From assembly GCA_964617455.1 (NCBI GenBank), contig CAZTYF010000002.1, forward strand, positions 1 to 64,000: a stretch of DNA of 64,000 nucleotides, in the 5' to 3' direction. Positions 25,889 to 34,767 of the stretch are shown here, piece by piece. Under the pieces are notes generated by a model. That model ran no database searches and was not told where the DNA came from. It worked only from the letters and a program-made list of their open reading frames with translations. This DNA comes from Monoglobus sp964617455. GTDB taxonomy: Bacteria; Bacillota; Clostridia; Monoglobales; Monoglobaceae. How positions within the stretch are numbered: position 1 is the stretch's first letter; every line of letters starts with the position of its first letter. The position numbers and the translations under genes were made by a program.

Positions 25889-25936
25889 GTCATAAAAAAG
25901 TAACACAATATAACGGCAAATACCCTGCGGGAGTGC

Positions 25937-25965
25937 TTGACTTTTACTTTAAATTTATGTATAAT
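25937..25965 (+). promoter_or_regulatory. rny promoter
   Basis: TTGACT (25937-25942) and TATAAT (25960-25965) are 17 bp apart, leaving a leader of about 100 nt before rny. Confidence 0.75.
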
Positions 25966-26096
25966 ATATGCGTGGCTTTGTGAGTGCACACAGTATGTCT
26001 GTGCCTGTCCACTTGTATCGACTTCTTAACTTAAAAATATAAAGAAAATTTGATTTATTCGGGAGGTGCTTTAAAATACAGATTTTACCATGGGTA

Positions 26097-27647
26097 TTGG
26101 TGATTGTCGTTTTTTTGTTAGGGGTGGCGGCAGCGTTTATCGCTTTCAAATACGGCTATTCATATAGAAAAAAATTCGCCGAGGTCAAAATCGGCAGCGC
26201 CGAGGAAGAGGCCGAGAGAATCCTCTCCGACGCAAGCAAGACCGCAGAGAGAGATGCGGAAAATGTTAAAAAAGAAAGACTAATCGAAGCAAAAGAAGAG
26301 ATACATAAATTAAGAGGCGAGCTTGACAGAGAAACCAAAGAAAGACGCAACGAATTACAGAGACAGGAAAGACGTGTGCAGCAAAAGGAAGACGCTATCG
26401 ACAAAAAAAGCCGCATGATCGAAAAGCGCGAAGAACAGATACAGCGCAAATTAAACGAGGCCGAGGAGGTACAGGCGGAAGTTGAGAGGGTTAAAAAGCT
26501 CCAGATTGCCCAGCTTGAAAAAATCGCCACAATGACAGCCTCCCAGGCAAAAGACCTGCTCCTCAAGGAAGTTGAGGATGACGTTAAGCATGAATCGGCT
26601 CTGCTGATTAAAAGTGTCGAAGAGCAGGCGAAAGAAGAGGCGGACGAGAGAGCCCGCAAAATCATCACCGGGGCCATACAGAGGTGTGCTGCGGACCATG
26701 TTACCGAAACAACCGTCTCGGTTGTGCCCTTGCCCAATGACGAAATGAAGGGCCGTATCATCGGCAGAGAGGGCAGAAATATCCGCACAATAGAGACCAT
26801 GACGGGAATCGATTTGATTATCGACGACACTCCGGAAGCGGTTATCCTTTCGGGCTTTGACCCGGTAAGGCGGGAAATCGCAAGACGGTCTTTGGAAAAG
26901 CTCATCAACGACGGCAGAATTCATCCGGGCAGAATAGAAGAAATGGTTGAAAAATCTCGGAAGGAAGTCAACCAGATAATCAAAAAAGAAGGGGAGAAGG
27001 CTGTATTCGACACCAATGTTCACGGCCTCAATCCGGAGCTCATTCGCCTCATAGGCAGGCTCAAGTTCAGGACAAGCTTTGGCCAGAATGTGCTCCAGCA
27101 CTCAATTGAAGTATCCCATTTGGCGGGCCTTATGGCGGCGGAATTGGGGGCAGACGTTGCCTTGGCAAAGAGGGCAGGTTTGCTCCATGACATAGGAAAG
27201 ACCGCAAACCACGAAGTGGAGGGCTCCCATGTGACAATCGGTGCGGATATCGCCAAAAAGTATAAAGAAAACGATAAGGTTGTTCACTGTATTTTGGCTC
27301 ACCATGGTGATATCGAGCCCCAGACCGTCGAAGCCTGCATAGTCCAGGCGGCAGACAGCATTTCCGCCGCAAGACCCGGAGCAAGGCGGGAAAACCTGGA
27401 GAACTATATCAAACGTCTCGAACAGCTTGAGGAAATCTGTAACTCCTTTGAGGGAGTTGACAGGTCCTATGCCATCCAGGCGGGACGTGAAGTCAGAATT
27501 ATGGTCAAGGCCGACAAGGTCAGCGACGACGATACGGTTCTCATGGCGAAAGATATTGTGAAAAAGATTGAGAGTTCCATGGAGTATCCGGGCCAGATCA
27601 AGGTCAATGTTATTCGGGAACTGAGGGCTATAGAATACGCAAAATAA
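26097..27647 (+). CDS. rny: Ribonuclease Y
   Basis: This membrane-tethered endoribonuclease starts mRNA decay in Firmicutes. It has an N-terminal membrane helix (VIVVFLLGVAAAFIAF), a long coiled coil (about 25-190), a KH domain (KGRIIGREGRNIRTIE) and an HD domain with LLHDIGKTANHE. The start is unusual: the only strong ribosome site (GGGAGGT, 26061-26067) is 29 bases before TTG 26097, the first standard start codon. In-frame ATA at 26076 is at the ideal spacing and would add seven residues (QILPWVL) to the membrane helix. The conservative TTG start is given here. The Cmk-like gene follows. Confidence 0.93.
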   Translation: MVIVVFLLGVAAAFIAFKYGYSYRKKFAEVKIGSAEEEAERILSDASKTAERDAENVKKERLIEAKEEIHKLRGELDRETKERRNELQRQERRVQQKEDAIDKKSRMIEKREEQIQRKLNEAEEVQAEVERVKKLQIAQLEKIATMTASQAKDLLLKEVEDDVKHESALLIKSVEEQAKEEADERARKIITGAIQRCAADHVTETTVSVVPLPNDEMKGRIIGREGRNIRTIETMTGIDLIIDDTPEAVILSGFDPVRREIARRSLEKLINDGRIHPGRIEEMVEKSRKEVNQIIKKEGEKAVFDTNVHGLNPELIRLIGRLKFRTSFGQNVLQHSIEVSHLAGLMAAELGADVALAKRAGLLHDIGKTANHEVEGSHVTIGADIAKKYKENDKVVHCILAHHGDIEPQTVEACIVQAADSISAARPGARRENLENYIKRLEQLEEICNSFEGVDRSYAIQAGREVRIMVKADKVSDDDTVLMAKDIVKKIESSMEYPGQIKVNVIRELRAIEYAK

Positions 27648-27676
27648 AATCTCGGCAGCGACAGTGAGGCGAGAGT

Positions 27677-28258
27677 ATGAAGAATATTATAACAATTAGC
27701 CGTCAGTTCGGAAGCGGCGGACGGGAAATCGGCGAAAAAGCCGCAGCAAAACTCGGCTATAAATTCTATGACAAAGAAATTATAGAAAAACTGGCCGAAA
27801 AAACAGGACTCGCCAAGGAATATATACGCAAAACCGGGGAATATGCCCCCAGCAAGAGTATGTTTTCCTACGCCTTTATCGCTCGGAACAGGGACGGCAC
27901 ATCCATAACCGATTACCTCTACCAAGTGCAGAGGGAGTTGGTTTTGGAGGCCGCCGATGAGGGGCCCTGCGTCATTGTGGGCCGCTGCGCCGACTATATT
28001 TTGAGAGAGCGGGAGGACTGCCTCAACGTGTTCATATGGGGCGAAATGGCCGCCAAAACGGAGAGGGTGAAAAAACTCTACACCGTCACCGCCGACAAAG
28101 CCAAAAAAATCATCAAGGACGCCGACAAAAAGCGCTCCATCAATTACAAATACTGTGCGGAGAGGGACTGGGGCGTGATGAAAAATTATGACATATGCCT
28201 AAACAGCACCGCCTTGGGTATAGAAAAATGCGTGGACCTGATCTGTGAAGCAACCTAA
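27677..28258 (+). CDS. Cytidylate kinase-like protein
   Basis: This 193-residue P-loop protein has the nucleotide-binding start ITISRQFGSGGREIGEK (about 5-21), followed by the FYDKEIIEKLAEKTGL segment of the cytidylate-kinase-like (AAA_26 / Cmk2) family. VIVGRCADYIL and DADKKRSINYKY follow. Members are predicted nucleotide kinases, but their substrate is unproven; the housekeeping cmk is a different, longer type. It lies 29 bases after rny and ends just before a strong bidirectional terminator. Confidence 0.85.
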   Translation: MKNIITISRQFGSGGREIGEKAAAKLGYKFYDKEIIEKLAEKTGLAKEYIRKTGEYAPSKSMFSYAFIARNRDGTSITDYLYQVQRELVLEAADEGPCVIVGRCADYILREREDCLNVFIWGEMAAKTERVKKLYTVTADKAKKIIKDADKKRSINYKYCAERDWGVMKNYDICLNSTALGIEKCVDLICEAT

Positions 28259-28323
28259 AAGTCCGTCCATCGAAGAAAATGTCCGAAATTTTCTATAAGT
28301 CTCTTATATCGTGAGCAAAACAA

Positions 28324-28352
28324 AATCCCGCAGGAGATTCCTGCGGGGTTTT
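28324..28352. terminator. Bidirectional terminator between the Cmk-like gene and rpsI
   Basis: CCCGCAGG (28327-28334) and CCTGCGGG (28340-28347) pair perfectly and extend through flanking A-T pairs. T-runs follow on both strands, serving the two convergent operons. Confidence 0.85.
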
Positions 28353-28365
28353 TGAAAGCAAATTT

Positions 28366-28764
28366 TTATCTCTTTGAGAACTGGGGAGCACGACGGGCCG
28401 CCTTGAGTCCGTACTTTTTCCTCTCCTTCATTCTCGGGTCGCGGGTGAGATATCCCGCCTCTTTGAGGATGGGCCTGTAGGCCTCTTCGTCAACCTCAAG
28501 GAGAGCCCGAGAGATGCCGTGGCGAATGGCGCCTGCCTGGCCGGTGAATCCGCCGCCGCTGACGTTGACCAAAACGTCGAACTTGCCCAATGTTTTGGTG
28601 GCGTCCATGGGCTGTCGTACAACGACCTTGAGGGTTTCAAGACCGAAATAATCGTCGATATCTCTCTTGTTTATGGTTATTTTTCCTGTGCCGGGCACCA
28701 ATCTAACCCTGGCAACAGAACTCTTTCTTCTGCCTGTTCCGTAATACTGTACCGAATCTGCCAT
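28366..28764 (-). CDS. rpsI: 30S ribosomal protein S9
   Basis: This 132-residue S9 begins MADSVQYYGTGRRKSSVARV and ends in RRAPQFSKR, whose C-terminal Lys-Arg reaches the P-site tRNA in the ribosome. ATG 28764 with AAAGGGG upstream was chosen over a TTG three codons earlier. It follows rplM by 21 bases, the standard pair. Confidence 0.97.
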   Translation of the reverse strand: MADSVQYYGTGRRKSSVARVRLVPGTGKITINKRDIDDYFGLETLKVVVRQPMDATKTLGKFDVLVNVSGGGFTGQAGAIRHGISRALLEVDEEAYRPILKEAGYLTRDPRMKERKKYGLKAARRAPQFSKR

Positions 28765-28785
28765 AATTATCAAAGTCCCCTTTCT

Positions 28786-29220
28786 TTAAAACTCACGAGT
28801 CCATTCAACCGGTTTTTGAGCCTCATGCTCGTGCTTGTCTCCGCTGTATATCCTCAGCTTCTTTAAGGCTTTGCGGCCCAAAGTGTTGTGAGGAAGCATA
28901 CCCGACACGGCAAGCTCCATAGCTTTTTCCGGTCTCTTTTCCATCAGTTCTTTATAGGGCACCTCTTTTAAGTGGCCTATATAACCCGTATGCCTGTACC
29001 ATTTCTTCTGCTCAAGCTTGTTTCCCGTGAGGACGGCGTCTTTGGCATTGATTATGATAACATACTCGCCGCAGTCAACGCCGGGGGTATACTCGGGGCG
29101 ATGTTTGCCTCTGAGGATGGTGGCAGCCTGTGCCGCAACTCTTCCGAGAGGTTTGCCGGCAGCATCCAAAACATACCATTTCTTCTCGATTTCATCGGCC
29201 TTGGCCATGAATGTTGACAT
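28786..29220 (-). CDS. rplM: 50S ribosomal protein L13
   Basis: This 144-residue L13 has KWYVLDAAGKPLGRVAAQAA, LRGKHRPEYTPGVDCGEYV and the C-terminal LRIYSGDKHEHEAQKP. ATG 29220 has AGGAGGA about eight bases upstream; longer in-frame starts run into the leader. It is transcribed from a consensus promoter through a leader hairpin that may be the L13 autoregulatory element. Confidence 0.97.
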   Translation of the reverse strand: MSTFMAKADEIEKKWYVLDAAGKPLGRVAAQAATILRGKHRPEYTPGVDCGEYVIIINAKDAVLTGNKLEQKKWYRHTGYIGHLKEVPYKELMEKRPEKAMELAVSGMLPHNTLGRKALKKLRIYSGDKHEHEAQKPVEWTREF

Positions 29221-29264
29221 AGAACGAATTCCTCCTGTAATATTATATGGTTGATAAATTTTCA

Positions 29265-29298
29265 AATTTAAGCACGCCCTCTTTGAGCGTGCCTTGTT
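29265..29298 (-). promoter_or_regulatory. rplM leader hairpin (L13-leader-like)
   Basis: On the minus strand the transcript opens with GGCACGC-TCAAAGAG-GGCGTGC, a GCACGC/GCGTGC hairpin directly at the 5' end. Firmicutes rplM mRNAs carry an L13 autoregulatory leader hairpin at this place; the match is from memory, not from a covariance search. Confidence 0.55.
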
Positions 29299-29327
29299 AT
29301 TATAATACGGTCCGAAAATTTTGTCAA
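29299..29327 (-). promoter_or_regulatory. rplM-rpsI promoter
   Basis: On the minus strand TTGACA (plus 29322-29327) and TATAAT (plus 29299-29304) with a 17-bp spacer: full consensus, as expected for ribosomal protein genes. Confidence 0.85.
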
Positions 29328-29518
29328 GGGTTTTTTCGAAAAAATTAATTTAGATCTTTATAACCTCTTGTTTCCGGCCGGTTTCTTTTATTTTCTCCCA
29401 AATACTCCCTCGCCATTTACAATTTTGTGCAAATTGACGAATCGGGTGGGCAGGCTTTGCGACAGGGAATTTGCGGCATTTCAAAGGGTAAAATTTTAAA
29501 TTTATTTACAATTGGCGC

Positions 29519-29547
29519 TTGAATGAAAGGAGAGGGTATATTATAAT
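29519..29547 (+). promoter_or_regulatory. Promoter of the MoxR-DUF58-transglutaminase operon
   Basis: TTGAAT (29519-29524) and TATAAT (29542-29547) with a 17-bp spacer, about 38 bases before the start codon. The gap 29330-29518 is AT-rich and shows nothing else recognisable. Confidence 0.65.
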
Positions 29548-29584
29548 ATAATCAAAGAATGAGACCGAATGGGGAGGTAATATT

Positions 29585-30544
29585 TTGAGCGAGAGGAACT
29601 CGAGTGAACTTAGGGCCAAGTGCTTGGCCGCATTGGAAGCGGTGAACGGCATAATAATCGGCAAGGAGGAGAAGGTTCGGGAGATTTTGTCGGCTTTTTT
29701 GGCGGATGGACATATTATGCTTGAGGACATTCCCGGTGTGGGCAAAACGACCTTGGCGGTGGCCTTTTCCAAGGTTCTCAGCCTTGAATGCAATCGGGTC
29801 CAATTCACTCCGGATGTTATGCCGTCGGATTTGACGGGGTTTTCCGTATACAATCCCAAGGACCGAAATTTTGTCTATCGGCCCGGCAGCGTGTTTTGCA
29901 ACCTGCTCTTGGCGGATGAGATAAACCGAACATCACCCAAGACCCAGTCCGCCCTCCTTGAGGTTATGGAGGAGCGGCAAGTGACCGCCGAGGGTGTTAC
30001 CCGTTCGGTTCCCAAACCCTTTCTCGTAATTGCCACCCAAAACCCCTTGGGCAGTGCGGGAACTCAGTATTTGCCCGATTCCCAAATAGACCGTTTTATG
30101 ATTTCCATGACCATAGGTTACCCGGACTATGAAAGCGAGCTTAAAATGGCCATGGAAGACGATTCCGCCGACAAAATCAAAAAACTGGAGCCCTGCCTTG
30201 CCGGAGAGGACCTTTTGGATATCCAAAAGCAGGTCAAAGAAGTTTATATTCGCGACACGATATATGAATATATCCTCAATTTGGTGACCGCCACCCGAAA
30301 CCATCCCATGATAAAAAGCGGAGCGGGACCTCGGGCCACCATCTTCCTTGCCAAGATGTCAAAGGCCTCCGCCTGGCTTGAAGGCCGCAACTTTGTGACG
30401 CCTGCCGATGTGCTGTTCCAATTCCCCTATGTGGTGGGACATCGGATTCATCCGAATTCTTTCTCGGAAAATAACGAAAAAGCCCGTATCATCGATGAGA
30501 TTGCCGATTCGGTCAAAAAGCCTCCCATGGGAGAGCGCAAATAA
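29585..30544 (+). CDS. MoxR-family AAA+ ATPase
   Basis: This 319-residue AAA+ protein has Walker A EDIPGVGKTTLA and Walker B LLADEINRTSPKTQSALLEVMEE, then sensor-1 VIATQNP, all characteristic of MoxR. Such ATPases act as chaperones that mature or activate partner proteins, usually together with a DUF58 protein. The TTG start at 29585 has GGGGAGG eight bases upstream. The DUF58 and transglutaminase genes follow directly. Confidence 0.92.
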   Translation: MSERNSSELRAKCLAALEAVNGIIIGKEEKVREILSAFLADGHIMLEDIPGVGKTTLAVAFSKVLSLECNRVQFTPDVMPSDLTGFSVYNPKDRNFVYRPGSVFCNLLLADEINRTSPKTQSALLEVMEERQVTAEGVTRSVPKPFLVIATQNPLGSAGTQYLPDSQIDRFMISMTIGYPDYESELKMAMEDDSADKIKKLEPCLAGEDLLDIQKQVKEVYIRDTIYEYILNLVTATRNHPMIKSGAGPRATIFLAKMSKASAWLEGRNFVTPADVLFQFPYVVGHRIHPNSFSENNEKARIIDEIADSVKKPPMGERK

Positions 30545-31596
30545 TGATAAAGACAATATTAAAAACAGCGTCAATCGTCCTGCTCGCTTTGGGAGCATTT
30601 TATATTGGCGGGGTCTATCGTTTCCCGCCTCTCCTTGTTTTTTCGATATTTGCCCTTTTGGTCCTTCCCGTAATGTTCGCCCTGTCCCGATATCTCGGAA
30701 AAACCCTTGAAATCGGGTTCGGGGCCGAAAACGTATCAACGGAAAAGGGCACAAAATCGCCCGTCTTTCTCAAACTGTCCGACAGAGGCGGTTTGCCCGT
30801 CCTTCGTTATCGGGCGGATATTTCCGAAAGATACGGAAATTCGGAGAGGATGGATACGCACTTTTCGGGCAGCATAGACTCAAAGTCGGAAAAGGAGGAA
30901 ATTCTTGAAATAAACGCTCCCTATTGCGGGATTGTGAATTTAAAAATCGAGAAGATTCGGGTGTATGACTATATGGGCATATTCGCCTATACCCAAAAAA
31001 ATCCGCGGGAGTGCTCCGTTGCGGTATATCCCAAAGAGAGGGAGCTTGCCATAGACTATTCCCCCTCTTTTGCCATGAGCGGCCATTCGGACCGAATCGG
31101 AGCAAGAGGCGGCAGCGACACGGAGATAAAAAGCATTCGGGAATACGAGTACGGTGATTCTGCCAAACTCATACACAGAAATCAAAGCGCCAAAACGGGG
31201 GATTTGTGGGTGAAGGAACTTGAAAAGCAGGCAGACTTTACGGCGGACCTCTATCTTGATACGAGAGGTTTGTCCGAGGTGGCCCCCGAGGATGCGGACC
31301 TGTTTTACGAAGTTTTGTCCGCTCTTACGGCAGGGCTCTTAAGCACTGCGGCGGCCGTACGTGTTCGATACAACGGGGGTGAGGACAAGACCGTCACCGT
31401 CAAAAACCGGGAGGAAATCCGAAAGCTGCTCTTTGAGCTCTATAAAACGCCTCCCGAGAAATTCGGCAAAACAACTCCCCCAAAGGACGGCCTCCTGCTG
31501 ACCTCGGCCGCCGAGCTGAGCCGAGGGGGCAGAATTGTCAAAACTTTCACGGCGGAGAAATTTCCCGAGGAACTTGAATACAGAACGGTGATTTAG
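30544..31596 (+). CDS. DUF58-domain membrane protein
   Basis: This 350-residue protein has two N-terminal membrane helices (about 10-50) and a cytoplasmic part with the DUF58 core SIREYEYGDSAKLIHRNQSAK, followed by a von-Willebrand-like fold region (ADLYLDTRG). DUF58 proteins are usual partners of MoxR ATPases. Its start overlaps the MoxR stop by one base (TAATG), showing coupled translation. Confidence 0.88.
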   Translation: MIKTILKTASIVLLALGAFYIGGVYRFPPLLVFSIFALLVLPVMFALSRYLGKTLEIGFGAENVSTEKGTKSPVFLKLSDRGGLPVLRYRADISERYGNSERMDTHFSGSIDSKSEKEEILEINAPYCGIVNLKIEKIRVYDYMGIFAYTQKNPRECSVAVYPKERELAIDYSPSFAMSGHSDRIGARGGSDTEIKSIREYEYGDSAKLIHRNQSAKTGDLWVKELEKQADFTADLYLDTRGLSEVAPEDADLFYEVLSALTAGLLSTAAAVRVRYNGGEDKTVTVKNREEIRKLLFELYKTPPEKFGKTTPPKDGLLLTSAAELSRGGRIVKTFTAEKFPEELEYRTVI

Positions 31597-31615
31597 ATCG
31601 TCTTTCGATGAGGAC

Positions 31616-33928
31616 TTGACAAACAGACGGATTATCGGATTCTGTTTTGGAGTGAGAGACATAGATACAAAACAAAACAAAAAAAACGAAAAATTCATAT
31701 CCCACCGTGCGGAACAAAAAAATCGGAATGCTTCTCCCTATTTGATGTTCCCGGTTTTGTTGTGCGGAGTTTTCGGCCTTGTTTTGTTTTTTGACGCTTT
31801 GCCGGGGGTGGACTTTGAAAAAATCCTCATCCTTGGGGAGGCTGCGGCCTTTTGCGGAATTTTCACTTTCCTTTTGGGAAAAGGCCGAAAGGTTTTTTAT
31901 ATTTCCGGATTGGTCACCCTCGGTCTTACGGTGATTTTCGCCTTGGCACTGCGGAATCTCCTTGGGGCGGAACTGAGCTATCTCTTGAGTGCCCTGACCG
32001 GGTCGCCCGTTCCCGAGCCGCCCTCCGTGACCCTCCCGATTCTTGGGATTGTGCCCATGTTGACAGCGGTCATATTGTTTTTCCTAAATCGGGGATGGGG
32101 CAGAGTTCTTATGGGCATTCTGTCGGTGGCGTTGATTTTCTCCGCGCCGATTGTGAGGGCATCCGAAAGCGCTCTTGCTCTTTTGGCGCTTTTGATATTT
32201 GCGGTTTTGCTTCCATTTCTCAAAACATCCGAAAGAAGAGGCGGAGGGAAGGCCGCTGTCCTGACTTTGGGGATTGTGCTTATACTTGCGGGTTTGACCG
32301 CCCTGTTTGTCTACCCCAATGAGGAGCGTCTGAGCGATATAACATACTCGGCGGAGGGCAGTATCTTTCGTTTTATCGCAAAAAAAACGGACCGCAATAC
32401 CGACACGGTTCAAGGCGGAAAAATCAGTCCCTTTAATAACTATCTGACCGATAGGGAGCAGTTGATTGTCCAAATAACCCGTCCCCCCAAGGACACCATA
32501 TACCTCAAGGGCTTTGTGGGAGGAGAGTATAAAAAAGGCGAGTGGGAGGCGGCGGACGATACGGCAATACTCGGCGATATACAGGACAAATACCAAAACA
32601 GCTGGGGCATAATGGGTATAAGCAACACCTACTCCTCCCTTTTTTTCACCATGAATATGAATACCTTGGACGACAGCATCCCGTCCCCCGGCTCCATGGC
32701 CGTCCGCTATATCAGCAGTGAGGGGAAAAACTACTATGTGCCCTACTACAGCCGAGTGGAGACCATATATGTATACGGCGGATACCGCTTTCAATATTTC
32801 GAAAAGGCCGATATGAAAATCAACTGGAACAATGTGGCGCCGGTATACGAGCGCAAAAGGGACCAGTGCTTAAACCTGCGAACGGCCTACTACAACGAGG
32901 CGAAAAATATCTATACCAAAGTCCCCGAGGACAAATTGCCCCGCCTGAGGGAGATGTGCGCATATCACGACTTTGAAACCTTAAGTGAAATCACGGACTT
33001 CATAAAGACCACCCTTGAGGAAAAAACGGAATATACCCTAACACCCGGCTGGACCACTCCCGGCGGCGACCCGGTTGAGGAATTTCTCTTCGATAGGGGA
33101 AGGGGCTATTGCGTTCACTATGCCGCCGCGGCGACACTTATGTACCGTATGTTCGGTGTCCCCGCTCGGTATGTGACAGGATATATGATTGAGCCCTCAG
33201 ACTTTGAAAGACAGAGATACGGCACTTATAACGCCGTATTAAAAGACGAAAATGCCCACGCCTGGGTGGAGATCTTTTTGCAAAATTACGGCTGGACGCC
33301 CGTTGAAATGACTCCTCACGGAGACGGAGAAATCGAGCCGGAGATATATGCCGCAGGCTCGGAGGAAGAACGGACGGAGCAAGAGGCCGGTCTGAATCTG
33401 AATATCAATCTGATACCCAAAACCCGAGACGAAAACGAAGAGGACTCCCGGGAGGAGGCCGAAATTTCCGAAGAGGAGGAAACCGAAGAGGAAATGACGG
33501 ACTATTCCGCCTTTGAAACGGCGGAAGAACCCATCAAAATCGGAGCCGCCGTCATTCTGATTCTCGCCTTGGCCGCCGCCCTGTTTATGTTTTTGAGAAG
33601 AAAAATCCGCCGCAGCCGCCATCCGGATTGCCGAAGGGAGTTCTTACGGCTTCTGGAAGCATTGAGCGCCTCGGGAAAACTTTCGGGCTATGACGGAACC
33701 GAGGCGGACTTTTGCGACCGACTCGGTGAAATCCTCGAAAATACCGACAGAGACGCACTGAATGAGGCCATAAACACCGTGTCGGAAGCCGCCTACGGTC
33801 CCCAAAAACCCTCTCCCCAAGCAGAGGCTTTTGCAATAAAAACCCTGCGCACCGCCCGAAAAGAAATACGCCAATCCCTGCCCCTCCGCAAAAAAGCGGA
33901 AAATACCCTAAAAGATTTGCTAAATTAG
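31616..33928 (+). CDS. Transglutaminase-like membrane protein (TgpA-type)
   Basis: This 770-residue protein has a cluster of N-terminal membrane helices (about 40-230), then an extracytoplasmic transglutaminase domain with GRGYCVHYAAAATLMYRMFG (catalytic Cys), ENAHAWVEIF (His) and YGWTPVEMTP at the third catalytic region, where Glu stands in the common Asp position. An acidic EEEETEEE stretch, a last membrane helix (AAVILILALAAALFMFL) and a cytoplasmic tail like DUF4129 complete it. It forms the usual trio with MoxR and DUF58, thought to act in envelope or protein quality work. The start is uncertain: TTG 31616 has only a close GAGGA. Confidence 0.87.
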   Translation: MTNRRIIGFCFGVRDIDTKQNKKNEKFISHRAEQKNRNASPYLMFPVLLCGVFGLVLFFDALPGVDFEKILILGEAAAFCGIFTFLLGKGRKVFYISGLVTLGLTVIFALALRNLLGAELSYLLSALTGSPVPEPPSVTLPILGIVPMLTAVILFFLNRGWGRVLMGILSVALIFSAPIVRASESALALLALLIFAVLLPFLKTSERRGGGKAAVLTLGIVLILAGLTALFVYPNEERLSDITYSAEGSIFRFIAKKTDRNTDTVQGGKISPFNNYLTDREQLIVQITRPPKDTIYLKGFVGGEYKKGEWEAADDTAILGDIQDKYQNSWGIMGISNTYSSLFFTMNMNTLDDSIPSPGSMAVRYISSEGKNYYVPYYSRVETIYVYGGYRFQYFEKADMKINWNNVAPVYERKRDQCLNLRTAYYNEAKNIYTKVPEDKLPRLREMCAYHDFETLSEITDFIKTTLEEKTEYTLTPGWTTPGGDPVEEFLFDRGRGYCVHYAAAATLMYRMFGVPARYVTGYMIEPSDFERQRYGTYNAVLKDENAHAWVEIFLQNYGWTPVEMTPHGDGEIEPEIYAAGSEEERTEQEAGLNLNINLIPKTRDENEEDSREEAEISEEEETEEEMTDYSAFETAEEPIKIGAAVILILALAAALFMFLRRKIRRSRHPDCRREFLRLLEALSASGKLSGYDGTEADFCDRLGEILENTDRDALNEAINTVSEAAYGPQKPSPQAEAFAIKTLRTARKEIRQSLPLRKKAENTLKDLLN

Positions 33929-33944
33929 CCCTCCCTTCGGGGGG

Positions 33945-34456
33945 ACGGCGGTAAATCGAAACATAACCCTGTTGCGTTTGTGTTTTACAAAAAATACAAA
34001 AACCCCGTCCCAAAGAAACGGCGGTTAATCGGAACATAATCCTGTTGCGTTTGTGTTTTACAAAAAACACAAAAACCCCGCCCCAAAGAAACGGCGATAA
34101 ACCGGAACATAACCCCTGTTGCATTTGTGCTTTACAAAAAACACAAAAACCCCGTCCCAAAGAAACGGCGGTAAATCGAAACATAACTCTGTTGCGTTTG
34201 TGTTTTACAAAAAATACAAAAACCCCGTCCCAAAGAAACGGCGGTAAATCGAAACATAACCCTGTTGCGTTTGTGTTTTACAAAAACCACAAAAACCCTG
34301 CTCCCCAGGAACGGCGATAAATCGAAACATAACCCTGTTGCGTTTGTGTTTTACAAAAACCACAAAAACCCTGCTCCCCAGGAACGGCGATAAATCGAAA
34401 CATAACCCTGTTGCGTTTGTGTTTTACAAAAACCACAAAAACCCCGTCCCAAAGAA
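33945..34456. repeat. 73-bp tandem repeat array, seven units
   Basis: Seven direct copies start at 33945, 34018, 34091, 34165, 34238, 34311 and 34384; six are 73 bp and one is 74 bp. Each begins ACGGCGRTAAATCG and contains TTTGTGTTTTACAAAAA followed by complementary CACAAA, then CCCCGTCCC or CCTGCTCCC. Neighbouring units differ at only a few bases; units 5 and 6 are nearly identical. Because 73 is not a multiple of three, no frame stays open in register, so it is not coding. On the minus strand each unit gives a small hairpin followed by GGGTTTTTG, similar to the tRNA-Thr terminator next to it. It lies in the 640-bp gap between the transglutaminase gene and the tRNA. Confidence 0.9.
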
Positions 34457-34514
34457 ACGGCGGTTAATCGGAGCTTAAACCCTTGTTTCTTTTGTTTTGT
34501 AAAAAACAAAAGAA

Positions 34515-34548
34515 ACAAAAAACCACTGCTCACACAGAGGCAGCGGTT
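34515..34548 (-). terminator. tRNA-Thr terminator, related to the tandem units
   Basis: On the minus strand CCGCTGC and GCAGTGG (plus 34540-34546 and 34523-34529) pair with one G-U, followed by TTTTTTGT. The neighbouring sequence CGGTTAATCGGAGCTTAA occurs both here (from 34544) and at 34459, linking this terminator to the repeat units. Confidence 0.75.
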
Positions 34549-34570
34549 AATCGGAGCTTAAAGCTCTTGG

Positions 34571-34643
34571 AGCTGGTGATGGGACTCGAACCCGCGACCT
34601 GCTGATTACAAATCAGCTGCTCTACCAATTGAGCTACACCAGC
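34571..34643 (-). tRNA. tRNA-Thr (anticodon TGT)
   Basis: This 73-nt cloverleaf on the minus strand has acceptor GCTGGTG/CACCAGC and D-stem GCTC/GAGC. The anticodon arm is GCTGA-TTTGTAA-TCAGC with TGT in the loop, and the T-loop is TTCGAGT. CCA is not encoded. The T-stem GCGGG/CCCAT has one C-A mismatch and one G-U pair, slightly unusual but probably tolerated. Confidence 0.95.
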
Positions 34644-34679
34644 ATATTTGCACGTTCCGCGGGGATGGGAACTTATGAT

Positions 34680-34708
34680 ATGATAGCATACGGGACGGAA
34701 TTTGTCAA
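34680..34708 (-). promoter_or_regulatory. tRNA-Thr promoter
   Basis: On the minus strand TTGACA (plus 34703-34708) and TATCAT (plus 34680-34685) with a 17-bp spacer, about 35 bases before the tRNA. Confidence 0.75.
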
Positions 34709-34767
34709 CCGTTTTTTAAAAAATTGTGAACAGAAAATTACGAAACGAGGTGTGATTTTTTATATAG

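Noticed and set aside
33945..34456. CRISPR array
   Set aside because: The units are contiguous 73-bp near-identical copies without alternating unique spacers, and no cas gene is nearby.
33585..34533. Minus- and plus-strand ORFs with repeated RFTAVSLGRGF-type peptides across the tandem array
   Set aside because: They arise from the 73-bp repeat read in shifting frames; the unit length is not a multiple of three and no ribosome site is present.
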